Origin: Marinicella meishanensis
Lineage (GTDB): Bacteria > Pseudomonadota > Gammaproteobacteria > Xanthomonadales > Marinicellaceae
Direction of reading: 5' to 3'
Assembly: GCF_019931145.1 (NCBI RefSeq)
Contig: NZ_JAIOUV010000003.1
Coordinates: 248,001 to 312,000 of the forward strand
Length of the DNA stretch: 64,000 nt
Shown: positions 1 through 8,869 of the stretch, piece after piece
How positions within the stretch are numbered: the first letter of the stretch is position 1
Layout: the number at the start of each line of letters is the position of its first letter
Translations under genes and position numbers: made by a program
The notes under the pieces: model-generated
What the model saw: the letters and a program-made list of their open reading frames with translations, nothing else
What the model was told of the DNA's origin: nothing
Databases searched by the model: none

Positions 1-1109
1 ATTCAACCGAAGAAAATGCATTCGACACCTTCATTGCCAATGGTGGTTTGGTGTTGGCGGCGGCCGGTAACGACGGCAACTCAGTCCGTTCCTACCCCGC
101 TGGTTACTCTTCGGTGATGATGATTGGGGCCAATGACGCCGACAACAACATCGCTGATTTCTCTCAATTCCCCAGCTGTGAAGTGGGCAAAGGCCGCAAC
201 AGGCGCAACGATGAAACCGTCTGTGTGGAAGTCACCGCCGGTGGTGTGGACACCTTGTCTACCTACCCTGCCGGTTTGGCCACTGTGGCTTCGGCCACGG
301 CTGATGGTGTGGGTGTTCCAGCATCGGCCATGGAAAATGTGGGTTCAGCCAGTGCCGCGACTTATTACATGGGTACCGCCGAAGCCACCGATGCTGGCGC
401 CAATGGCAAAATTTGTGTGATTGATCGGGGCAACATCTCGTTCCATGACAAAGTGGCCAATTGTGAAAATTCAGGCGGTGCCGGGGCCATCATCATCAAC
501 AACGAGCCGGGCATGTTGTACGGCACGTTGGGCTCACCCAACAACACCTCCATTCCTGCGGTGGGAGCCGCCCAGGAAGACCGCACCTTCTTGTTGGGTG
601 CCGCCAATGCATCGATTTCAATTGGTGCCGGTGATTATGGGTACATGAGTGGGACGTCGATGGCGACCCCAGCGGTGGCTGGTGTGGCCGCGCTGGTGTG
701 GTCCAATCACCCGGATTGTACTGGACAGGAAATCAGGGATGCTTTGAAAGCGAGCGCAGAAGATGCGGGCGCCAGTGGCAAGGACGTTTATTTCGGATAT
801 GGCATAGTGAAAGCCAAAGATGCCAGCGATTACCTCGCCGCCAATGGTTGTGATGGGGGAAGTACTGAACCTCCAGGTGGCGATGACTTGGCCTTGTCAG
901 GTAGTCGCAGCAGGGGTGGACGCGTGGCCGACTTGAGTTGGACCGGCGGTACCACCAGCAACGTTGATGTGTACATCAACGGCAGTTTCAATAACACGAC
1001 TGCCAATGATGGATCCGTTTCATACAATGTTGATAAGAACTCCTCTTATACCTTCAGGGTTTGTGAGGCCGGATCAACATCAGCGTGCTCCAATGAAATC
1101 AATCTTTAA
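1..1109 (+). CDS. Secreted S8 (subtilisin-like) serine peptidase, 5' end outside the window
   Basis: The frame is already open at base 3, so this is the C-terminal part of a larger protein. Visible in order: the Asn-containing region AAAGNDGN (oxyanion-hole Asn), an inserted PA-like domain (roughly codons 90-200 after base 48, with CVIDRGNISF and GAGAIIINN), then the catalytic Ser motif GTSMATPAVAG, followed by a Ser/Gly-rich linker and a fibronectin-III-like C-terminal domain rich in Ser, Thr and Asn. The catalytic Asp and His lie upstream of the window. Such enzymes are exported and degrade extracellular protein; the PA domain is usually a substrate-access or interaction module. Family assignment is firm; substrate unknown. 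A strong terminator follows. Confidence 0.92.
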   Translation, partial: STEENAFDTFIANGGLVLAAAGNDGNSVRSYPAGYSSVMMIGANDADNNIADFSQFPSCEVGKGRNRRNDETVCVEVTAGGVDTLSTYPAGLATVASATADGVGVPASAMENVGSASAATYYMGTAEATDAGANGKICVIDRGNISFHDKVANCENSGGAGAIIINNEPGMLYGTLGSPNNTSIPAVGAAQEDRTFLLGAANASISIGAGDYGYMSGTSMATPAVAGVAALVWSNHPDCTGQEIRDALKASAEDAGASGKDVYFGYGIVKAKDASDYLAANGCDGGSTEPPGGDDLALSGSRSRGGRVADLSWTGGTTSNVDVYINGSFNNTTANDGSVSYNVDKNSSYTFRVCEAGSTSACSNEINL

Positions 1110-1133
1110 GGGGGATTGATTTCGCAAAAAAAG

Positions 1134-1161
1134 AAACCCTGCTTCGGCAGGGTTTTTTTTT
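1134..1161 (+). terminator. Rho-independent terminator after the S8 peptidase gene
   Basis: A 9-bp perfect stem AAACCCTGC/GCAGGGTTT closed by a TTCG tetraloop and followed by a run of T. It lies 25 bases after the stop codon of the peptidase. Confidence 0.93.
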
Positions 1162-1269
1162 GGTTACCTAAAAAAACATTACAATGTCAATCGTTTTGGA
1201 GTATTATTTGTAAGTTTTATGGCATATTTGGCCATTGAAGTACATATTAACACAAAAAAAGTTTCAATT

Positions 1270-2103
1270 ATGAGTCAAAAACTGATTGAAGTCATCCGGC
1301 AAATGTTGATCCAGATCTTCCGCCCCTTGGTGCGGATGTTGCTGCGATTCAATGTGCCATACCATCTGGTCAGTGATGTGTTGAAGTGGACCTATGTGGA
1401 TGTGGCCAACAAGCATTTTGGCTTGAAAGGCAAACCACCCACCAAGTCACGCATCGCCGTGATCACCGGCTTGTCGCGCACCCAAGTGGACATGCAAATG
1501 AAACTGGATTTGTTTCAAGACAGCGACAGCCACCGCAAATGGCACCGGGCCGGACGGGTGTTGACCGGCTGGGTTGAAGACCGTGATTTTCTCAATCACA
1601 AAGGTGAATCCAAAATCATCCCGCTTGAATCGGACGATGAGCCCGATTTCAAAACCTTGGTGGAGAAATATTCTGGCGGAGCCACTTACCGCTCAATCCT
1701 GGACGAATTGTTGCGTGCCAAGTCAGTCGCCGTGGACAATGACCGGGTGGAATTGATCAAACCCTATTATTTGACCGAAAATGATCCAGATGATTTGCAA
1801 AACATTGACTTTTTGGGCTTATCAACTCAATATTTATTAGAAACCATCGATCACAACATCGATCCAGAGCGATCGGGTCCCAGGTTTCAGCGCATTGTGC
1901 TGCATGACAAACTGCCGGCGTCTTTGGCCAAACTGGCTGAATCCTATTCCCGCAAACGCAGCCAAGAACTGGCCAATGATGTGGACGAGTACATTGAACA
2001 TTTAATCCAACATTCCGATCTGGAGGAGGAACCAGAATTGTTACCATACATTGGGGTGGGCATTTATTTTTACAAAGCAGACCATGAAGAAGAAAATGAA
2101 TAA
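1270..2103 (+). CDS. DUF6502 family protein
   Basis: A 277-aa soluble protein from the ATG giving MSQKLIEVIRQ. An in-frame ATG at 1219 would add 17 residues, but neither start has a good ribosome binding site and the family motif begins just after MSQ. The N-terminal third (FRPLVRMLLRFNVPYHLVSDVLKWTYVD-like region, then SRIAVITGLSRTQV) has the look of a helix-turn-helix segment typical of DUF6502 proteins, whose function is unknown. The tail is acidic (DLEEEPEL, DHEEENE). The following DUF5666 gene starts inside its 3' end, so the two are probably co-translated; this pair is common in related genomes. A DNA-binding role is an inference. Confidence 0.8.
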   Translation: MSQKLIEVIRQMLIQIFRPLVRMLLRFNVPYHLVSDVLKWTYVDVANKHFGLKGKPPTKSRIAVITGLSRTQVDMQMKLDLFQDSDSHRKWHRAGRVLTGWVEDRDFLNHKGESKIIPLESDDEPDFKTLVEKYSGGATYRSILDELLRAKSVAVDNDRVELIKPYYLTENDPDDLQNIDFLGLSTQYLLETIDHNIDPERSGPRFQRIVLHDKLPASLAKLAESYSRKRSQELANDVDEYIEHLIQHSDLEEEPELLPYIGVGIYFYKADHEEENE

Positions 2104-3586
2104 GTTGATGGGGATCCTGACAGGGGTCCTGGGACTGGGATTGACCCATGCGGTCATGTCACAGCAAGATGACAGTGAAGCGGTGCGGGCCCAAGGCGGG
2201 ACCGGCTTCACAATCAACAGCCTGCGCATCTTCGAGCCGACCGAGAGCACCAGCTATTTGGAAGATGGCGAAGTGGTGCCTGCCACCCGGGCCCAAGGTG
2301 GTACCGGTTTCAAAATCAGGTACCGAGCTGTGGATGCGGATCCCAATGCGATTGAAGGCACCTTGGATGAGGTGGAATTGATCAATGTGTTCAAAGGACC
2401 AGTGGTGTCGTTGGATCCATTACAGGTGTTTGCGGTGGACTCACTGACCTCCAGTCAGACATTCCTGGCTGATGGCATTCAACTCAACGATTTGCAACTG
2501 GGTGATGAAGTCAAAGTCAGTGGCTTTGTCGATCAGAATTCATTCATGTTGATGACCCGCATTGAACGGGTGGATGCTTTGACCGAGTGGAAATTGACTG
2601 GCTACGTCGAAGGCCTGTTCGGTAATCAGTTTAACATCAATGGTCAAGCCGTGTTCTTCAATGCTGGCATGGTCAGTGGCTGTGGCGCCCCGTTGCAGAA
2701 TGGTGATCGGGTTGAAGTGCATGCCGATGTGCAACCGGGCTTTGTGCTGGGCGACACCTTGACCAGCACCCAAAGTGTCGAGTGTGTGGAAGAACAGGTG
2801 ACTGCTGATGTGTCCAGTGATATTGTCATCCTAGAAGGCTTCATTGATGGGCTGTTAACCGGCGGCGACTTTGTGTTGGCCGGCCAGACCATTGAAGTCA
2901 GTGGCGCCACCCGATACATCCGCGGTCGACCCAGTGACATCCAATCCTTGATCAAAGTGGAAGTGGAAGGGGATCCGATTATGGGTAACGGCGGTATTGA
3001 CGCCGACAAAATCAGGTTCTTGGAACCGCGCATCAACTTGACCTTGCCGGTCGAGCCCAGTGACTTCGTTGGCAACCAATTCAATGTGGCCGGCGTCACC
3101 TTGACGGTGACTCCACAGGTGACCGATCCCGATGGCATCATCAGCAATGGCTTGACCGAAACCACCCGCATCCGTTTCCGTGGCTATGATTATGGCCAAG
3201 GCGAGTTGTACATCAGCAGATTGCAACAGCAGGGCGGTGTGGATTACGATGACGTCAATGTCACCGGTTTGGTCACTGAAATCAATCAACCTTCGATTGC
3301 CGTGTTTGGGGTGAGCATTGACACCACCACGGCATCGTTCTTGGACCAAGGCGGCTTACCCATCAGTGCCGCGGTGTTCTTTGCCAGCATCGAATTGGGT
3401 GCTGAGGTGGAAGTGGACGGCGCCAGTTTGGATCCATTCACTGATGAAATCAGTGGCGGGACCATTCAATTGCTGGAGATGCCCGAAACCTTTGTTGAGC
3501 CCAAAGGCCAAAATGAAGAGGTGGTGATTGGTTTGGGTACTTTGACCAGCACCCCCGATTTGATTTTCTCAGACTCGTTCGAATAA
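2084..3586 (+). CDS. Exported DUF5666 repeat protein
   Basis: About 500 aa with a signal peptide (MKKKMNKLMGILTGVLGLGL..., cleavage likely near VMSQQ). ATG at 2084 or 2096 could be used; both overlap the DUF6502 gene. After the signal come two copies of the octapeptide RAQGGTGF (about residues 35 and 70), then several successive beta-rich DUF5666 units (for example LTGYVEGLFGNQFNINGQ, LEGFIDGLLTGGDFVLAGQ, VGNQFNVAGVTLTV). DUF5666 domains occur in surface or periplasmic proteins of unknown role. The C-terminus ends DLIFSDSFE, a short Phe-Glu tail seen in many secreted proteins of these lineages. Followed by a terminator. Confidence 0.82.
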   Translation: MKKKMNKLMGILTGVLGLGLTHAVMSQQDDSEAVRAQGGTGFTINSLRIFEPTESTSYLEDGEVVPATRAQGGTGFKIRYRAVDADPNAIEGTLDEVELINVFKGPVVSLDPLQVFAVDSLTSSQTFLADGIQLNDLQLGDEVKVSGFVDQNSFMLMTRIERVDALTEWKLTGYVEGLFGNQFNINGQAVFFNAGMVSGCGAPLQNGDRVEVHADVQPGFVLGDTLTSTQSVECVEEQVTADVSSDIVILEGFIDGLLTGGDFVLAGQTIEVSGATRYIRGRPSDIQSLIKVEVEGDPIMGNGGIDADKIRFLEPRINLTLPVEPSDFVGNQFNVAGVTLTVTPQVTDPDGIISNGLTETTRIRFRGYDYGQGELYISRLQQQGGVDYDDVNVTGLVTEINQPSIAVFGVSIDTTTASFLDQGGLPISAAVFFASIELGAEVEVDGASLDPFTDEISGGTIQLLEMPETFVEPKGQNEEVVIGLGTLTSTPDLIFSDSFE

Positions 3587-3592
3587 CCTGTA

Positions 3593-3627
3593 AACCCAGT
3601 GAGTCAGGAACTCACTGGGTTGGTTTT
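3593..3627 (+). terminator. Rho-independent terminator after the DUF5666 gene
   Basis: A 12-bp stem AACCCAGTGAGT/ACTCACTGGGTT with a 5-base loop, followed by GGTTTTC. The T tract is short. It lies between convergent genes and could act for both strands. Confidence 0.75.
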
Positions 3628-3639
3628 CTCGAAGAATCC

Positions 3640-5403
3640 TCATTCTTGCAGCTTGGCTTGTTGCTGTTCAATGTACAATTCAACGACCTGCTCCAGCACG
3701 TCTAAAGGCACCGAACCACTGCCCAACAGGGTGTCATGGAAGGTGCGCAAATCGAAATTTGCTCCCAGGGCTTGTTCGGCCTGGTGACGCAATTGCCAGA
3801 TTTTGATTTCTCCCAACTTATAAGACAGGGCTTGTGCCGGCCAGCCAATGTAGCGATCGATTTCGGTGCGCACATTGTGCTTGGACAAGGCGGTGTTTTC
3901 TTCCATCAGCCGGATGGCTTCATCTCGGCTCATGCCCATGGCGTGCATGCCGGTGTCCACCACCAAGCGCATGGCGCGCCACATTTCATAGGTCAAGCGG
4001 CCAAAATCCGAGTAGAGATCCTCATAGAAGCCCACTTCTTTGGCCAATTTCTCGCAGTACAGCGCCCAGCCTTCACCGAAGGCCGAGATGTAGCTGTTCT
4101 GGCGGAATTTGGGCAAGTCGGCCAACTCTTTGGTCAAGGCACCTTGCAAATGGTGCCCGGGCACCGCTTCGTGGAACGTCAGGGCTTCCAGGTTGTATAA
4201 GGGCCGTTTTTCCAAGGCATAGGTGTTGACCCAGTACTGTCCCGGGCGGGTTGAGTCCAATGGTGCTGGCACATAGCGACCAGTGGTGTAATTCGGCGCA
4301 ATATCGGTCGGCACTGGGTTGACCGCATAGGGTTGTCTGGGTAAGCGGGTGAACAGTTTTGGCAGTTCACCGTCCATGCGTTTGGAGATGTCGCGGGCTT
4401 CTTTCAGCAGTTGCTCTGGGGTCGTGGCATAGAATTGCGGGTCGGTGCGCAAGAAATGCAAAAACTCGGCAAAGCTGCCCTCAAAGCCGAGATCAGCAAT
4501 GATTTGTTCCATTTCAGCGCGGATGCGTTTGACCTCTTGGCGACCGATTTGGTGGATTTCCTCGGCGCTCAAGTCCAAAGTGGTGTATTCCTTGATTTGT
4601 TGCTGGTAGTACGCCTGACCATCAGGCAAGCTGTGGGCACCGATGGTGGTGCGGGCGCCTGGGATGTAGCTGTCAACCATGAATTGTTTGAAGGCCTTGT
4701 AACTGGGGTTGATGGCTTCGGTGATGATTTGCTGGGCTTGCTGCTGAAACTGGGCAAAGGTGGCTTCATCCAGGTGCATGGGACGCTGTAGGAACGGTTG
4801 ATAAAAGGTCGATTCTGTGGCCTGATCTTTGATGTAGGTTTGGATGAATTCCGGGTAGTGTTGGATGATCACCTGGGGCTGGGTGAAGCCGCGTTTGAGC
4901 CCCGCTCGCATGTTGTCCATGTGCTGTTGCATCACCCGCGGGACTTGTTGCATCCGCAACAGGTAATTTTCATAGTCTTTGGCGGTGTTGAACGCCGCGT
5001 ATCGGTGCATGGTGGCCAACTGCACGTGAAAGGAACCTTCTGACGTGATGGGCATTTCATATTCTTTGAAGCGGTTGTCAGCAATGGTTTCCTGCAAAAA
5101 GGCTTGTTGCATCTGCAACGAAATCCGGTCTTGGAAATCAAGCTTGGCCGGGTTCAAGGCTTGCAACCGTTGCAGCAAGGGTTCCAGGGTGGCGTTTTCT
5201 TGGGCCATGGCCGCCGCCGACACGTCATCCAGTTGGCCGGCTTTGGACTCATCACCCAGATAAAAAGCCATTTGTGGACTCAATTCGGCTTTGGCTTGCT
5301 CAATGTCCAGCAGGATGCGGTGTAATTTCTTGCTGCTGCGGTTGGCCTCACTGGGGAGGCTGATTATCAGCATCAGGGGAATTAATAGCCAGTGTGTTTT
5401 CAT
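3640..5403 (-). CDS. DUF885 family protein, probable exported metallopeptidase
   Basis: 587 aa, the usual family length. The N-terminus MKTHWLLIPLMLIISLPSEA is a signal peptide. The diagnostic motif HEAVPGHHLQ (around residue 408) is a zinc-binding-like HExxxxHH signature of DUF885 proteins, with downstream GEGWALYCEKLAKE supplying a further conserved Glu. Family members resemble gluzincin peptidases, but few have been characterised. The gene runs convergent to the DUF5666 gene and lies 17 bases downstream of serA on the same strand, so co-transcription with serA is possible. Confidence 0.85.
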   Translation of the reverse strand: MKTHWLLIPLMLIISLPSEANRSSKKLHRILLDIEQAKAELSPQMAFYLGDESKAGQLDDVSAAAMAQENATLEPLLQRLQALNPAKLDFQDRISLQMQQAFLQETIADNRFKEYEMPITSEGSFHVQLATMHRYAAFNTAKDYENYLLRMQQVPRVMQQHMDNMRAGLKRGFTQPQVIIQHYPEFIQTYIKDQATESTFYQPFLQRPMHLDEATFAQFQQQAQQIITEAINPSYKAFKQFMVDSYIPGARTTIGAHSLPDGQAYYQQQIKEYTTLDLSAEEIHQIGRQEVKRIRAEMEQIIADLGFEGSFAEFLHFLRTDPQFYATTPEQLLKEARDISKRMDGELPKLFTRLPRQPYAVNPVPTDIAPNYTTGRYVPAPLDSTRPGQYWVNTYALEKRPLYNLEALTFHEAVPGHHLQGALTKELADLPKFRQNSYISAFGEGWALYCEKLAKEVGFYEDLYSDFGRLTYEMWRAMRLVVDTGMHAMGMSRDEAIRLMEENTALSKHNVRTEIDRYIGWPAQALSYKLGEIKIWQLRHQAEQALGANFDLRTFHDTLLGSGSVPLDVLEQVVELYIEQQQAKLQE

Positions 5404-5420
5404 GGTTTGCTCCAGAGGTT

Positions 5421-6653
5421 TCAGTGCAACACGCGCACGCGGATGGTGCCTTCGATGTCTTTCAGGCGATTGACAATGGGATCAGAAGATTCACAGTTGA
5501 CATCCATGATCACATAACCCACATCGCCTGAGGTTTGTAGGTACATCGCCGCGATGTTGATTTTTTGGCTGGAAAAAGCGTGGTTGATTTGTTCCAGCAT
5601 GCCGGGTTTGTTGGCATGGATGTGCATCACCCGGGTCAAATCTGGGTGCAAGGCCGGCAGCGACACTTCGGGGAAGTTGACCGCTGAAGACGTGGAACCA
5701 TTGTTGGAATATTTGATCAGTTTGTCGGCCACTTCGTTGGCGATGTTGACCTGAGCCTCTTGGGTGCTGCCGCCGATGTGCGGGGTCAGGATCACGTTGT
5801 CAAACTCAGTCAAGGGTGAGGTAAAAGGGTGTTGGTTGCTGGCCGGTTCTTCAGGAAACACGTCAATGGCGGCGCCGTGCAGGTGGCCTGAGCGCAAGGC
5901 ATTGACCAGATCCTCAATCACCACGATGTGACCACGGGCGGCATTGACCAGAAACGACCCCTCAGGTAACAAGGCCAATTCTTTGGCACCGATCATTTGG
6001 CGGGTCAGCTCGGTGTCGGGCACATGCACCGACAACACATCGACCTGAGGCAACAGTTCTGCCAATGAGCCCACCGCTTCGCTGTTGCCCAGCGGTAATT
6101 TGTTCTCGATGTCGCAGTACTTGACGTTCATGCCCATGGCTTCAGCCAGGATGCACAATTGGGAACCGATGTGACCAAAGCCCACGATGCCCAAGGTTTT
6201 GCCCCGGGTTTCATTGGAATTCACCGCCGATTTTTGCCATTCACCGCGATGCGCTTTGGCATTTTTCTCCGGGATGCCACGCAACAACAGGATGATTTCA
6301 GCCATCACCAATTCAGCCACGCTGCGGGTGTTGGAGAAGGGGGCATTGAACACCGGTATCCCTTGGTTTTTACAGGTCTCCAGGTCCACTTGGTTGGTGC
6401 CGATGCAAAAGGTGCCCACGGCCATCAATTTGTCGCAGGCCTCGAGGTTTTGGCCTTTCAGTTGGGTGCGGGAGCGGATGCCCAGGATGTGGGTGTCGGA
6501 CAGGATTTCACGCAATTCATCGTCATGGGGGGTGCTGCGGTATGTGTGGATGTTGTCATAGCCATCGGCGCGAAACAGCTTTTCGGCATCGGGATGCACA
6601 CCTTCCAACAAAACAACTTTGATTTTTTCTTTACTTAGGGATAGTTTGGCCAT
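5421..6653 (-). CDS. serA: D-3-phosphoglycerate dehydrogenase
   Basis: 410 aa from the start MAKLSLSKEKIKVVLLEGVH, matching the E. coli SerA length and N-terminus; an upstream in-frame ATG at 6689 was not used for that reason. It catalyses the NAD-dependent oxidation of 3-phosphoglycerate, the first step of serine synthesis. Visible: the substrate domain, the nucleotide-binding loop GIVGFGHIGSQ near residues 155-165, the catalytic region with NAARGHIV and the His in TPHIGGSTQEAQ, and a C-terminal ACT domain (about 338-410) expected to bind serine for feedback control. SerA enzymes of this type also make D-2-hydroxyglutarate, which fits the divergent neighbour. Confidence 0.97.
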   Translation of the reverse strand: MAKLSLSKEKIKVVLLEGVHPDAEKLFRADGYDNIHTYRSTPHDDELREILSDTHILGIRSRTQLKGQNLEACDKLMAVGTFCIGTNQVDLETCKNQGIPVFNAPFSNTRSVAELVMAEIILLLRGIPEKNAKAHRGEWQKSAVNSNETRGKTLGIVGFGHIGSQLCILAEAMGMNVKYCDIENKLPLGNSEAVGSLAELLPQVDVLSVHVPDTELTRQMIGAKELALLPEGSFLVNAARGHIVVIEDLVNALRSGHLHGAAIDVFPEEPASNQHPFTSPLTEFDNVILTPHIGGSTQEAQVNIANEVADKLIKYSNNGSTSSAVNFPEVSLPALHPDLTRVMHIHANKPGMLEQINHAFSSQKINIAAMYLQTSGDVGYVIMDVNCESSDPIVNRLKDIEGTIRVRVLH

Positions 6654-6710
6654 ATTCTGTGCGTTTTTCAAACGACCGTTTAGGTTCAAAAAAACAGGAT
6701 TTTAACAGAT

Positions 6711-8090
6711 ATGCAAGCCGATGAACTGTCTTCTTTGCTGGAATCAGAACTGGCTGGATTGGCTTGGTCCACCCAAGCCCATGATTTGACCCAGTTTGGC
6801 CAAGATTGGACCCGCTTTCATGAGCCCAAGGCGACGGTGGTGTTCTTCCCCAATGACATCGAGGAGGTGCAACGCATCATCCAAGTGGCCAACGCCCACC
6901 AACAAGTGGTGATCCCTTCGGGCGGACGCACCGGTTACAGCGCCGGCGCGGTGGCCACCCAAGGCGAATGGATCATTTCCATGGTGCGCTTCAACACCAT
7001 CAGCGACTTCAATCCAATTGACCAGACGGTGAGGGTGGGTGCTGGGGTGATCACCGAACAGCTGCAACAGTTTGCCGAAGAACAGGGTTTGTTTTATCCG
7101 GTGGATTTTGCCTCTTCGGGATCCAGCCACATCGCGGGCAACATCGCCACCAACGCTGGTGGCATTCGGGTGTTGCGGTATGGCTTGACCCGTGATTATG
7201 TGATGGGCTTAACCGTGGTCACAGGCAGTGGTGAAGTCTTGCATTTGAACAAAGGTTTGGTGAAAAACGCCAGTGGCCTGGATTTTCGGCACTTGTTCAT
7301 CGGCTCTGAAGGCATTCTGGGGGTGGTGGTGGCCGCCGAAATCAAACTGGTCAGCCCGCCACCGAACCAAGCGGTGATGCTGTTGGCTTTGTCTTCGTTG
7401 GAAGCGGTGATGTCGGTGTTTGCCTTGGCCCGCCAGTCCTTACATCTGTCTTCTTTTGAATTTTTCTCTGACCGGTCCTTGAACCACGTCATGAGTCACC
7501 GGGGCTTTGACAACCCATTTGATGCCATGCACCCATTTTATGTGCTGTTGGAGTTCGATGAGGACGAAGACGGCGCCATGGCGGTGTTCGAGGCCGGCAT
7601 GGAGTCGGGCTGGGTGGATGACGGCGTCATTGCGCAAAGTTTGGACCAGGCCCAACAATTGTGGCAATACCGTGAAGGTATCTCGGAATCAATCGCCCAT
7701 TACACCCCTTATAAGAATGACATCGCGGTGAAAATTTCCAAGGTCCCTGACTTCATGCAACGCTTGGAAGCCATTTTGGCCGCTGAATACCCGGATTTTG
7801 AAACCATTTGGTTCGGTCACATCGGCGATGGCAACCTGCATTTGAACATCCTCAAACCAGTTGCCATGGACACCGCTGAATTCAAAGCCCAATGCGAGCA
7901 GGTCAACCAACATGTGTACGGCCTGATCGCAGAGTATGACGGCAGTATTTCAGCCGAACACGGCGTGGGCTTGATCAAAAAACCGTTCTTGGGCTATTCC
8001 AAGTCAGCCGCAGAAATCGAATTGATGCAACAGGTCAAACGGGTGTTTGATCCCAATGGGGTGTTGAATCGCGGTAAAGTGGTGGACTGA
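6711..8090 (+). CDS. FAD-linked oxidoreductase, probable D-2-hydroxyglutarate dehydrogenase
   Basis: 459 aa. The N-terminal FAD-binding type 4 domain shows VVIPSGGRTGYSAGAV and the long flavin-contact region SSGSSHIAGNIATNAGGIRV. The C-terminal FAD-oxidase domain has FGHIGDGNLHLNI and SAEHGVGLIKK, including the His residues that bind the metal and substrate in D-2-hydroxyacid dehydrogenases. Length and motifs fit D2HGDH or D-lactate dehydrogenase (GlcD/Dld2 type). Its divergent position 57 bases from serA favours D2HGDH: in Pseudomonas this enzyme removes the D-2-hydroxyglutarate produced by SerA. Substrate assignment is inference; the fold is firm. Confidence 0.88.
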   Translation: MQADELSSLLESELAGLAWSTQAHDLTQFGQDWTRFHEPKATVVFFPNDIEEVQRIIQVANAHQQVVIPSGGRTGYSAGAVATQGEWIISMVRFNTISDFNPIDQTVRVGAGVITEQLQQFAEEQGLFYPVDFASSGSSHIAGNIATNAGGIRVLRYGLTRDYVMGLTVVTGSGEVLHLNKGLVKNASGLDFRHLFIGSEGILGVVVAAEIKLVSPPPNQAVMLLALSSLEAVMSVFALARQSLHLSSFEFFSDRSLNHVMSHRGFDNPFDAMHPFYVLLEFDEDEDGAMAVFEAGMESGWVDDGVIAQSLDQAQQLWQYREGISESIAHYTPYKNDIAVKISKVPDFMQRLEAILAAEYPDFETIWFGHIGDGNLHLNILKPVAMDTAEFKAQCEQVNQHVYGLIAEYDGSISAEHGVGLIKKPFLGYSKSAAEIELMQQVKRVFDPNGVLNRGKVVD

Positions 8091-8118
8091 ATCCAGGCAA
8101 CTACCAACCAGACATAAA

Positions 8119-8145
8119 AAAGGCCACCAGATGGTGGCCTTTGGT
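8119..8145 (+). terminator. Terminator between the flavoenzyme and the convergent hypothetical gene
   Basis: A 10-bp stem AAAGGCCACC/GGTGGCCTTT with loop AGAT. It is preceded by an A run and followed by a short T-rich stretch, so it may work in both directions. Confidence 0.8.
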
Positions 8146-8176
8146 TTCCTGTCGGGAATGAATGGTTATTCAGCGA

Positions 8177-8722
8177 TCAACACACTTCGGTGTTTTCTTC
8201 GGCTTTTTCGCTCCAGTTTAACCATTCGGGTTCTTGCCAATAGGCATTGTCGTCTTGTTCAGGCTGAAAATCTTCAAATTGCATCTTCAACTGAATGCCT
8301 TCTTGTCCGTCTTCAGAATTGAATTTCAACTCCGCCCACTCATTGCGTAACACCAACACCGATGGTTTTTTGATCACTTGCAGCTCACCCGATTCGTTGA
8401 GTTTTTGCACCAAAATCTCGGCAAAGATCTGCTCATGTTCTTTGGCTTTTTCGTCCCAACTGAAGAAGGTGGTTTTGATGTCCAGTTGCAGGTCACCAAA
8501 CGCCAGGCTGGCGAGTTCATCGTTGTGCATGGTCATGGAGGCCGTTTGTTTGGTGGTGTGAGCCTCTGCATCGGTGGCACTGACCTCGATGTTCATCTTC
8601 ATGATGGTGTTGGAAAACAAGGTGGTGGCATAGCTTTGGGCCAGCAAACCGCCGAATAAGATGGTGAACAATAAACTCACCTTTATAAATGTCAATAATG
8701 TGTTGTTGCTTTGCATGGCCAT
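8177..8722 (-). CDS. Hypothetical exported protein
   Basis: 181 aa, not recognised. The N-terminus has a hydrophobic segment (TLLTFIKVSLLFTILFGGLLA) ending at AQSYAT, which looks like a cleavable signal peptide. The mature part is beta-rich and acidic at the end (EDFQPEQDDNAYWQEPEWLNWSEKAEENTEVC), with a lone C-terminal Cys. A second ATG two codons in is an alternative start. It lies convergent to the flavoenzyme gene and downstream of mtfA on the same strand with a 147-base gap that shows no other gene. Confidence 0.7.
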   Translation of the reverse strand: MAMQSNNTLLTFIKVSLLFTILFGGLLAQSYATTLFSNTIMKMNIEVSATDAEAHTTKQTASMTMHNDELASLAFGDLQLDIKTTFFSWDEKAKEHEQIFAEILVQKLNESGELQVIKKPSVLVLRNEWAELKFNSEDGQEGIQLKMQFEDFQPEQDDNAYWQEPEWLNWSEKAEENTEVC

Positions 8723-8869
8723 TCCCGCCTTAGTTTCATTGTTTAATAATAGGTATAACGCTTCAGACTGGAAAAAGTTACTTTGGTTCAGTCAAAAAGT
8801 GTCTTCGGGTGCGTATTGTGCTGACGGGCTGTGAACAAATTGTGACAAAAAAGCCAAAAAACATTCAAT

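Noticed and set aside
1219-1269. N-terminal extension of the DUF6502 protein
   Set aside because: Neither ATG has an SD, and the extension has no resemblance to the family start; the shorter form was preferred.
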